Source of the DNA: Patescibacteria group bacterium UBA2100
Lineage (GTDB): Bacteria; Patescibacteriota; Minisyncoccia; Phycocordibacterales; UBA2100
NCBI GenBank assembly: GCA_002331185.1
Contig: DCYW01000038.1
Span: forward strand, 1 to 12,309
Reading direction: 5' to 3'
Length of the DNA: 12,309 bases
Shown: piece by piece, positions 6,184-12,309 of the stretch
Position numbering within the stretch: the first letter of the stretch is position 1
Layout of the letters: the number at the start of each line of letters is the position of its first letter
Notes under the pieces: generated by a model
Told to the model about the DNA's origin: nothing
Database searches by the model: none
The model's input: only the letters and a program-made list of their open reading frames with translations
Program-made: the position numbers and the translations under genes

Positions 6184-8088
6184 TTAGACACCAACTATCA
6201 CAGGGATGACAATAGGATTTTTATGTGTCTTTTGAAGAAGGAAATGTGCAATTACATCAATTAATTCGTTTTTTACATCATCAATCTCTGGTTTGCTCGA
6301 CTTCTTGAATGTGTCTTCAACCGTCTTTTTTATGATGAGACGTGTTTCACCAAGAAGTTCTTGTGATTCCCGTAAATAAATGAATCCACGAGAAATAATA
6401 TCAGGAGATTTGCGAAGTTTTCCGGTACGCAAGTTCATCGTAATAACAACAACAAAGATTCCGTCTTGTGCAAGTGCTTGACGATCCTTTATAACCGCCT
6501 CTTGGATATCACGTACATGTAGACCTTCAACGATACGAGTGGTCATTGGTGCTTTAACGGGAAGACGTACGAGCTTTTGTCCTTTTTCACGAATTTCAAC
6601 TATTGTTCCGTTATCAGGGATTACAATATCGTCTGAAGTAAGGCCACAAGATTCTTTGATTAAGTCACCATGTGAACGAAGCATGTAGTGATATCCATGT
6701 TGGGGGATAAAGAATTTAGGATTTATTTGTTTGTGAATCCACTTCGCTTCTTCAGCATTACCATGTCCTGAGGCATGCACATCACTTGTTTGATACGTTA
6801 CAATGTGTGGGCCTTGGCGTGCAATTTTGTCTTTCAGAGATTGAACAGCACGTTCATTTCCTGGAATAACAGACGATGACAAAACAAGAGTATCGTCTTT
6901 TGTGAGCGTAATAAATCGATGTGTTTTGTTAGCCATGCGCATAAGTGCTGCATAGGTATCACCTTGAGCCCCAGTCGCAAGAATTACAATCTTACTTTCC
7001 GGATAGTCACTCATTTGTTCAGCAGTAATAAGAGTGCCTTTTTGTGGTTTTACGAGACCGAGCTCCTTTGCAATTTCTAAGTTCCCCTTCATGCTGCGAC
7101 CTTCAATAACAATTTTTTTGCCGTATCTTTCTGCTATCTCAATAATTTTAATGACACGTTCAAGCTGGGACGCAAATGTTCCTACAATCAGGCGATGTTT
7201 TGCTTCCCTTAAAATGATTTCAAAGGTATCAAACACTTTATGTTCTGGAATAGACCACCCTGGGCGCTCGGTGTTAGTTGAGTCCATGAGCATACATATA
7301 ATATCTTCATCTTTAAAGATACTGAAAGAATCAATCTCTGCTTGGTCAACCACCCCCGTCCCATCATGACTTAATTTTATATCACCAGTTACGGTAATTC
7401 CGCCAAAGGGTGTTTTTACAATAACACCCATTGAGTCAGGAATAGTGTGTGTGACATTGTAAAAACGTAGTTTTAACGCACCAATATTTATTGTTTCAGT
7501 TGTTTCTACTTCGCGAATATCAAGAGCGGGCAGATGAGGGAATTCTTCTTGTCGCTTTTTAATCATGACTCCAGTCAGGCGGCGGGTGTAGATTGGTGGA
7601 TTACCAATACGATCAGCCACATAGGGAATACCACCAATGTGGTCAAGGTGACCATGTGTAATCACTATCGCTTTTATCTTTTCTTTACGTTCTTCTAGGT
7701 ACTGTGTGTTTGGCAGAATATAATCGACGCCAGGAGTGTCATCTTCTTGAAACATAAAGCCACAATCAACAATAATAATATCGTTGTTAAGTTCAATGGC
7801 AGTCATGTTTCGTCCGATTTCTTCAACTCCACCGAGAGGAATGATACGAATAACATCATCTTCTAGACGAGGAATAACATCATCTTTCTTTTTAGCGTGA
7901 GGGCGTGGTTGACCAAAATGACCGCGACGGTTTCTGGTATTGCGTGACTTGTTCGAGGATTTTTTTTGCCCTGCTCGTGTAGACTGTGGTGCTCCGCCAA
8001 CTGTTTTTTTTGCGTGTAGACGTGTCGAAGCATTTCTGTTTGCAGAACGCTGATTACCTGTGCGAGTCTTTGTTTGTTTCTTTTCCAT
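6184..8088 (-). CDS. rnj: Ribonuclease J with basic N-terminal extension
   Basis: Metallo-beta-lactamase/beta-CASP ribonuclease with 5'-3' exonuclease and endonuclease activity in mRNA decay and rRNA maturation. Zinc-site motifs are THGHLDH (144-150), H214 in THTIPDS, and D236 in TGDIKL. The beta-CASP portion has MDSTN (268-272), ATGAQGD (371-377), SSSVIPGNE (404-412), HASGHG (438-443) and PQHG (462). The C-terminal RNase J domain runs from about 540 to the end. At 634 residues it is some 75 longer than typical Bacillus enzymes. The excess is residues 1-75, rich in Lys, Arg, Asn and Gln with few hydrophobics, and probably a disordered RNA-binding tail. The catalytic domain begins near DDVIRIIPLGG. 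The ATG at 8088 has AAGG immediately before it, so the spacing is poor. It lies 34 nt after the solute-binding gene and is probably cotranscribed with it and secG. Its stop is 6 nt from that of mutY, with no clear terminator in between. Confidence 0.95.
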   Translation of the reverse strand: MEKKQTKTRTGNQRSANRNASTRLHAKKTVGGAPQSTRAGQKKSSNKSRNTRNRRGHFGQPRPHAKKKDDVIPRLEDDVIRIIPLGGVEEIGRNMTAIELNNDIIIVDCGFMFQEDDTPGVDYILPNTQYLEERKEKIKAIVITHGHLDHIGGIPYVADRIGNPPIYTRRLTGVMIKKRQEEFPHLPALDIREVETTETINIGALKLRFYNVTHTIPDSMGVIVKTPFGGITVTGDIKLSHDGTGVVDQAEIDSFSIFKDEDIICMLMDSTNTERPGWSIPEHKVFDTFEIILREAKHRLIVGTFASQLERVIKIIEIAERYGKKIVIEGRSMKGNLEIAKELGLVKPQKGTLITAEQMSDYPESKIVILATGAQGDTYAALMRMANKTHRFITLTKDDTLVLSSSVIPGNERAVQSLKDKIARQGPHIVTYQTSDVHASGHGNAEEAKWIHKQINPKFFIPQHGYHYMLRSHGDLIKESCGLTSDDIVIPDNGTIVEIREKGQKLVRLPVKAPMTTRIVEGLHVRDIQEAVIKDRQALAQDGIFVVVITMNLRTGKLRKSPDIISRGFIYLRESQELLGETRLIIKKTVEDTFKKSSKPEIDDVKNELIDVIAHFLLQKTHKNPIVIPVIVGV

Positions 8089-8122
8089 CCTTGATTCTTA
8101 TTAGTAATTTATAAAATTGTAT

Positions 8123-9877
8123 TTATTGAAAAAAGTTCCAAATTCGTTCTGTCTGAGTGTACCAAAGATACACTTCTGAAAAGCGTTCGCTTGGTGTGGT
8201 AACCAAGTCGATATCTACACCACGAAGGCGTGTAGGGACTATATAAAGAAAATCTGGCGCATAAAGGAAAATAGCGGGCGCGTCGGAAATTATTTCTTTC
8301 TCAAATTGTACATATAATTTATCACGCTCTTTTTTATCCGAGATCGTACGTGCTTTTGTCAGTAAATCGTCAACTGTAGAGTTCGTATAGTTTGCAATGT
8401 TTAAACCAGGATCATCCTTTTGTGATGAATGCCAGAATGCAAAGAGATCGAGACCTCGTCCAACAACTTCTCCAAACAATAACGCGTCATAATCACGAGG
8501 GCGAATAATATTTTGGTTTAAGTCACCAGTTTCAAAAACAGTTACTTTTACCGATATACCTGCTTCAGCCCACATATTTGCTGCAATTTGAGCAGCCCGT
8601 TTTAGTTCTGGTGTATTTGCTGTTGCGATAGAGAAAGAAAGAACTTCTTCACCGTCAGACCACTGTTGCAGTTTTTCGTTAAATTCCCATCCGGCTGATT
8701 CGAGGATCAATCGCGCTTCCTCTTGCCGTTCTTGAGAATTTTTTTCTATAGGTAGAGATACGCTTTGTCCGACAACAGCACCTGGTGGAATAGGGGAATC
8801 AATAACAGTCCCATACCCAGCAAGAACTTCATTTTTTATAGTTTCTTTATCAATAAGTGTCTCTAGTGCACGGCGTACATCTTTATCCGCAAACGCACGA
8901 TTTTTATTTTGATTAAAGAAGATTGCAAAGATGCGAGGAAGTGTTATTTGTAGCAACTCTGAATCTTCACTGAGATAGTCGCGTAGCACAGAAGAAGAGA
9001 CGGCGCTCATACTGGTTATTTCTCCTCTTGAATAGGCGCGTAAGAGCTCCTCTTCATTTGAATAAAAATAGACAGACAATTTATTGATGAACGGTCTTCC
9101 GAGCGTGTAATTACCAAATGGTCGCAGCTCATAATTTGTAGGAATGCCAGATGAATCATAGGCTATTTTTCTCAGTGCAAATGGACCTGAACCAATTGGT
9201 TGTGTATTAAAATTACTAAATGCAAATTCTTGCGGCGACACATTTGCCCAAATGTGTCGCGGAAGAATACCAATTGTAGTATTTTCTAGAAATGGAGCGT
9301 ACGGGCGTTGCAAAGTAAATAATACTTCCCGGTCATTGATTTTTTCGACAGTCACACCATCCCAATCAGCGCGTCGTGGACTTTTGATAATTGGATCTTG
9401 AATTGTAGTAAGTGTGAATATAATATCATCAGCGGTCACTGGAACACCGTCTTGGAAACGCGCGTCGTCTCTTAGTGTAAATCGGTATTCGGTTCCATCT
9501 TCTGATATGGAGTAACGCTCGGCTAGATCTGGTATCAAATCACCAGAAGATGTTGGGCGAGTGAGACCTGCGTACACAAGTGAGGTAAGGTCACGGTCAG
9601 TGTCAGAAAGAGCAAGAAGTGGATTGATAAAACGAGGTGCCCCGATAACCCCTTCTTTAACTGATCCACCGCGAATAGGTATTTGAGTTGTTGTTGCATT
9701 ATTCACTTGTATGAACACAACGAATGCACTAAAAAAGAGTGAAGCAGTTAGGATCCAAAAGAGAACCCGCTCAAATGGAGAAAGCGTGTCAATAATACGA
9801 TGAATCGTATCTGCTCGCGGTAGCCGATATTCATGCATCAAATAAGAAGCTATTGTTCTATTTTTTTCTTTGGTCAT
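8123..9877 (-). CDS. Membrane-anchored family 5 solute-binding protein, no transporter partners
   Basis: This 584-residue protein belongs to the SBP_bac_5 family (extracellular peptide/nickel-binding proteins of ABC transporters). Family signatures are GGSVKEGVIGAPRFINPLLA (70-89), LIPDLAERYSISEDGTEYRFTLRDDARFQDGVPVTADDIIFT, and RRALETLIDKETI in the second lobe. It differs from the classical form at the N-terminus. There is no lipobox; about 37 charged residues precede a single helix (38-58), giving a type II-like anchor with a sizeable cytoplasmic tail. No permease or ATPase gene is adjacent, so the partner is encoded elsewhere or absent. It lies 65 nt after secG and 34 nt before RNase J on the same strand. 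The start is taken as the ATG at 9877; the ATG at 9838 is possible. Neither has a good ribosome-binding site. Ligand unknown; oligopeptide is the family default. Confidence 0.88.
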   Translation of the reverse strand: MTKEKNRTIASYLMHEYRLPRADTIHRIIDTLSPFERVLFWILTASLFFSAFVVFIQVNNATTTQIPIRGGSVKEGVIGAPRFINPLLALSDTDRDLTSLVYAGLTRPTSSGDLIPDLAERYSISEDGTEYRFTLRDDARFQDGVPVTADDIIFTLTTIQDPIIKSPRRADWDGVTVEKINDREVLFTLQRPYAPFLENTTIGILPRHIWANVSPQEFAFSNFNTQPIGSGPFALRKIAYDSSGIPTNYELRPFGNYTLGRPFINKLSVYFYSNEEELLRAYSRGEITSMSAVSSSVLRDYLSEDSELLQITLPRIFAIFFNQNKNRAFADKDVRRALETLIDKETIKNEVLAGYGTVIDSPIPPGAVVGQSVSLPIEKNSQERQEEARLILESAGWEFNEKLQQWSDGEEVLSFSIATANTPELKRAAQIAANMWAEAGISVKVTVFETGDLNQNIIRPRDYDALLFGEVVGRGLDLFAFWHSSQKDDPGLNIANYTNSTVDDLLTKARTISDKKERDKLYVQFEKEIISDAPAIFLYAPDFLYIVPTRLRGVDIDLVTTPSERFSEVYLWYTQTERIWNFFQ

Positions 9878-9942
9878 TGTCTAAATTTAAGTAAAGAAGA
9901 AGCTAGACACCGAGCTTTGCTTGGGTACCTGAACCCACATTA

Positions 9943-10179
9943 CTACGCAACAATAAGTAGATTTACAAGCGCAGTGAGTGCGAAAAGGACACCAAGCACA
10001 ATAGTTGTGTAAAAGAGCGTTCGCTCTAATCCACGACGAGTGTGAAAACCCGAGCTAAAGTTATCTGCTCCGAATGCACCACCAAGGCCTGAACCAGTCT
10101 GCTGAAGCAGTATAGTCACAATAAGCATGATGGAGAGCGCTATTTGGATGTACGGCAGTATGCCGATTAAGCTTTCCAT
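9943..10179 (-). CDS. secG: Preprotein translocase subunit SecG
   Basis: Small membrane subunit of the SecYEG channel that stimulates SecA-driven protein export. The 78 residues contain two helices (about 6-25 and 54-77). They flank the conserved cytoplasmic loop QQTGSGLGGAFG...FHTRRGLERTLFYTT, which is close to the canonical LLQ-x-G-x-G-x-G-x-x-FG and RG-x-E-x-x-L-x-x-x-T motifs. The frame extends upstream to a TTG at 10239, but those 20 residues would run through the promoter and do not resemble SecG. The ATG at 10179 gives the standard N-terminus (MESLIGILPYIQIALSI). No Shine-Dalgarno precedes it, and the predicted transcript starts only 2-4 nt upstream, so the mRNA may be leaderless. It is the first gene of the minus-strand group with the solute-binding protein and RNase J. 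Confidence 0.93.
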   Translation of the reverse strand: MESLIGILPYIQIALSIMLIVTILLQQTGSGLGGAFGADNFSSGFHTRRGLERTLFYTTIVLGVLFALTALVNLLIVA

Positions 10180-10189
10180 GTCACGAATG

Positions 10190-10217
10190 AGTATAGCAGG
10201 AGAATTGAATTTAGCAA
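10190..10217 (-). promoter_or_regulatory. secG promoter (extended -10, near-leaderless)
   Basis: On the minus strand TTGCTA (10217-10212, 4 of 6 to TTGACA) is followed after 16 nt by TATACT (10195-10190, 5 of 6), which is directly preceded by the extended -10 element TGC. A start about 7 nt later falls near 10182-10183, only 2-4 nt before the secG ATG. It lies back to back with the groES promoter. Confidence 0.6.
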
Positions 10218-10233
10218 GAATTATGTAGAATAA

Positions 10234-10262
10234 TTGCAACTACGTACACCCTTTCGTATAAT
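10234..10262 (+). promoter_or_regulatory. groES-groEL promoter
   Basis: TTGCAA (10234-10239, 4 of 6 to TTGACA), a 17-nt spacer and a perfect TATAAT (10257-10262) form the best sigma-70-type promoter in the window. Transcription would begin near 10269, giving a leader of about 50 nt for groES that contains the palindrome at 10271-10290. The sequence gives no sign of an alternative heat-shock sigma factor. Confidence 0.6.
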
Positions 10263-10270
10263 AACGCGCA

Positions 10271-10290
10271 CGAGCACATATATGTGCACG
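10271..10290. promoter_or_regulatory. Palindromic operator or leader hairpin upstream of groES
   Basis: The 14-bp core GCACATATATGTGC (10274-10287) is a perfect palindrome. After a single A/A mismatch it continues with CG on each side, giving a 20-bp dyad. It begins right after the predicted groES start at about 10269, where a bound repressor would block transcription. In RNA it could form a small hairpin in the leader. It does not match the HrcA site CIRCE (TTAGCACTC-N9-GAGTGCTAA), although it occupies a similar position. Confidence 0.5.
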
Positions 10291-10318
10291 ATTATAAAAT
10301 TAACAATATTATAGTGCT

Positions 10319-10597
10319 ATGGCAAAAGTAAAAATTGCGCCGCTTGGTGACCGCGTTTTGGTTGATCCAATTACTGTTGACGAGAAGTCTCCGTCAGGAA
10401 TTATCATTCCAGACACTGCACAGAAAGAAAAGCCAAAACAAGGAAAGGTGATTGCGCTAGGTACTTTAGAAAAAGTTTCTGATGTGGCAGTAGGCGATAC
10501 TGTTCTTTTTAGCGATTATGGCTTTGATGAGATAAAAAATGAAGGAAAAGACTATTACATTATCGAAAGCAAGAATTTACTCGCAGTAATTAAATAA
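10319..10597 (+). CDS. groES: Co-chaperonin GroES
   Basis: Heptameric lid of the GroEL folding chamber. The 92 residues cover the whole family: KIAPLGDRVLVDPI at the N-terminus, the mobile loop that contacts GroEL (about 17-33, with PSGIIIPDTA), QGKVIALG, then DTVLFSDYGFDEI...YYIIESKNLLAVI at the C-terminus. The ATG at 10319 is preceded by an AT-rich leader without a Shine-Dalgarno; TATTAT at 10307 is six bases before the ATG and could serve as a second, leaderless promoter. Only 2 nt separate its stop from the groEL start, the usual bicistronic arrangement. Confidence 0.97.
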   Translation: MAKVKIAPLGDRVLVDPITVDEKSPSGIIIPDTAQKEKPKQGKVIALGTLEKVSDVAVGDTVLFSDYGFDEIKNEGKDYYIIESKNLLAVIK

Positions 10598-10599
10598 AT

Positions 10600-12261
10600 A
10601 TGGGAGCAAAAAAAGTTATATTTAGTCACGATATTCGTACAGCACTAAAGAGTGGCGCTGATACTGTAGCTAATGCAGTACGCGTTACACTTGGGCCCCG
10701 TGGTAGAAATGTTGCGCTCGACAAGGGTTTTGGAGGACCAACTATTACCAATGACGGTGTTTCAATTGCACGCGAGGTAACGCTCGCAGACAAATTTGAA
10801 AATATGGGTGCAGAAATTGTGAAAGAAGTTGCGAGTAAAACCAACGACAAGGCAGGAGACGGTACAACTACAGCAATGGTTTTAACGAGTGCGGTCATTG
10901 ATGAAGGACTGAAGCGAACAGCTATGGGAGCAAACGCAACAATAGTTCGTCGTGGTATAGAGTCCGCAGCACGCGATACTGTCGACGCGTTGCGTAAAAT
11001 GGCTAAAGAAGTAAAGGGTAGAGAAGAGGTACGTAACGTTGCGACTATTTCTGCTGAGTCATCTGAACTTGGTAAAGTTATCGCAGACACTATCGATAAG
11101 GTAGGAAAGGATGGTGTAGTAACTGTCGAAGAGTCACAATCATTTGGCATTGAGTCAGAAGTAGTAGAAGGATTGGAGTTCGACAAAGGGTATGTATCTC
11201 CATATATGGTGACAAACACGGACAGAATGGAAGCAGAAATGAAAGAAGCAGCAATCTTGGTAACAGATAAAAAGATTTCAAGTATTCAAGAGATTTTGCC
11301 ACTGCTTGAAAAACTTGCGCAGTCAGGTAAGAAAGATCTTGTTATTATTGCAGATGATGTTGACGGAGAAGCGCTCGCTACTCTTGTGGTAAATAAACTT
11401 CGAGGTGCGTTTAATGTACTCGCAGTGAAGGCGCCTGGATACGGCGATCGAAAGAAAGAAATGCTCGGAGATATCGCAACAGTGTTAGGTGCTGAATTAA
11501 TATCGGAAGAGATGGGACGGAAACTTGAAGATACTGAACTAGAGATGTTGGGACGCGCAAGTCGTATAGTTGCTACAAAAGACGCAACCGTTATTGTGGG
11601 TGGCAAAGGCAAAAAGAAGGATGTTGTTGGACGCATTGCACAATTACAAGCACAAGTAAAAAACAGTGATTCGAAGTTTGATGCCGAAAAACTTGAAGAA
11701 CGTATTGCAAAATTAAGTGGCGGTGTTGCCGTTATACGTGTCGGCGCAGCCACTGAAACCGAAATGAAGTATCTAAAAGACAAGATTGAAGACGCGGTAA
11801 ATGCAACTAAAGCAGCAATTGAGGAAGGAATTGTTTCAGGTGGTGGAAGTGCACTCGTGCATGTCTCAGAGAAACTTGCAAAGAACAAAGAGGCACAAGG
11901 ACATGATGAGTTCGCAATTGGATACCGAATTTTGGTTCACGCACTACGTGCTCCTCTTGTACAGATTGTAGACAATGCAGGAAGAGATGATGCACCTGTT
12001 ATCTTGCGAGACATCGTAGCAAAAGGCGAAAAGTATGGATTCGATGCGGGGGGTGATGATGCTGATGCACGTATTGTTGATATGTTCAGCGAAGGCATTA
12101 TCGATCCAGTGAAAGTGACACGCAGCGGAGTAGAAAATGCTGCAAGTGCTGCTGCTGTACTACTTACTACAGAGGCTGCCGTCGCTGATGATCCTGATGA
12201 ACAGGCTGACACAGCACCAATAGGAGGAGGTATGCCAGGAGGTATGCCCGGAATGATGTAA
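10600..12261 (+). CDS. groEL: Chaperonin GroEL (60 kDa)
   Basis: ATP-driven tetradecameric folding chaperone in the cytoplasm, acting with GroES. The 553 residues are full length. The nucleotide site is visible as TLGPRGRNVALDK, TNDGVSIARE (usually T-K-D-G; here Asn replaces Lys) and GDGTTTAMVL. The hydrolytic Asp is in IEDAVNATKAAIEEGIV. The apical domain runs roughly 190-375 and includes EGLEFDKGYVSPYMVT and KAPGYGDRKKEML. The C-terminal tail is GGGMPGGMPGMM, the flexible Gly-Met tail of bacterial type I chaperonins. The ATG at 10600 has no Shine-Dalgarno, so translation probably depends on coupling to groES 2 nt upstream. No terminator is visible in the 48 nt remaining after the stop. Confidence 0.98.
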   Translation: MGAKKVIFSHDIRTALKSGADTVANAVRVTLGPRGRNVALDKGFGGPTITNDGVSIAREVTLADKFENMGAEIVKEVASKTNDKAGDGTTTAMVLTSAVIDEGLKRTAMGANATIVRRGIESAARDTVDALRKMAKEVKGREEVRNVATISAESSELGKVIADTIDKVGKDGVVTVEESQSFGIESEVVEGLEFDKGYVSPYMVTNTDRMEAEMKEAAILVTDKKISSIQEILPLLEKLAQSGKKDLVIIADDVDGEALATLVVNKLRGAFNVLAVKAPGYGDRKKEMLGDIATVLGAELISEEMGRKLEDTELEMLGRASRIVATKDATVIVGGKGKKKDVVGRIAQLQAQVKNSDSKFDAEKLEERIAKLSGGVAVIRVGAATETEMKYLKDKIEDAVNATKAAIEEGIVSGGGSALVHVSEKLAKNKEAQGHDEFAIGYRILVHALRAPLVQIVDNAGRDDAPVILRDIVAKGEKYGFDAGGDDADARIVDMFSEGIIDPVKVTRSGVENAASAAAVLLTTEAAVADDPDEQADTAPIGGGMPGGMPGMM

Positions 12262-12309
12262 TATAAGGGGGTTACAAGAGCTAGCATAATGAATGCCTCA
12301 ATTAATTGA

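Noticed and set aside
9878..9942. Terminator between secG and the solute-binding gene
   Set aside because: Only 4-5 bp stems (GGGT/ACCC and AAGCT/AGCTT) with an interrupted T-rich tail; too weak to call.
10180..10239. N-terminal extension of SecG from a TTG start
   Set aside because: The added 20 residues run through the promoter elements and do not resemble SecG; the ATG at 10179 gives the standard length.
10271..10319. CIRCE element (HrcA site) before groES
   Set aside because: An AGTGCTA half-site occurs at 10313-10319, but no matching TTAGCACTC lies nine bases upstream, and the real palindrome has a different sequence.
12289..12309. Seven-codon frame after groEL
   Set aside because: Too short and without a suitably placed ribosome-binding site; simply a chance frame at the window edge.

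Overview
The window looks like chromosomal core DNA from a member of the Candidate Phyla Radiation (Patescibacteria), most likely a Parcubacteria-type lineage. This is inferred from moderate-to-low GC, compact gene packing, weak or absent Shine-Dalgarno sequences, a secreted protein with 'DWNADG...VPASGYV' repeat units, Fe-S-poor DNA glycosylases, and an RNase J with a basic N-terminal tail. No rRNA, tRNA, CRISPR array, insertion sequence, phage gene or obviously transferred island was found. Every gene except one small orphan (3600-3863) can be assigned to a family.

Layout. 1-2850 (+): a tightly spaced trio of a secreted repeat protein (5' end outside the window), a DUF389 membrane protein and DNA polymerase IV, with gaps of 12 and 9 nt. 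2929-3591 (+): endonuclease III, from its own extended -10 promoter. 3600-3863 (-): a small orphan gene convergent with nth, whose apparent intrinsic terminator lies inside the 3' end of nth. 3956-6177 (+): an overlapping trio of HAD-IB phosphatase, membrane-anchored SGNH hydrolase and MutY-like glycosylase. 6184-10179 (-): secG, an orphan membrane-anchored solute-binding protein and RNase J. RNase J meets mutY tail to tail with a 6-nt gap. 10180-10318: a divergent promoter region. 10319-12261 (+): groES-groEL.

Three genes concern DNA damage: Pol IV bypasses lesions, Nth removes oxidised pyrimidines, and the MutY-like enzyme would remove adenine opposite 8-oxoguanine. Both glycosylases depart from the textbook form. 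Nth keeps only two of four cluster cysteines. The MutY-like protein has none, carries Glu where the catalytic Asp normally sits, and ends in a winged-helix-like segment instead of a NUDIX-like domain. SecG, the anchored solute-binding protein and the secreted repeat protein concern the cell envelope. GroES/GroEL and RNase J are housekeeping genes for protein folding and RNA decay.

The most unusual points are the paired loss of Fe-S ligands in the two glycosylases, the terminator embedded in the opposing coding sequence, a near-leaderless secG promoter, a palindrome at the predicted groES transcription start, and a 24-nt ACGT-type inverted repeat inside the Pol IV gene. I see no clear evidence of a wholly new multi-gene system.
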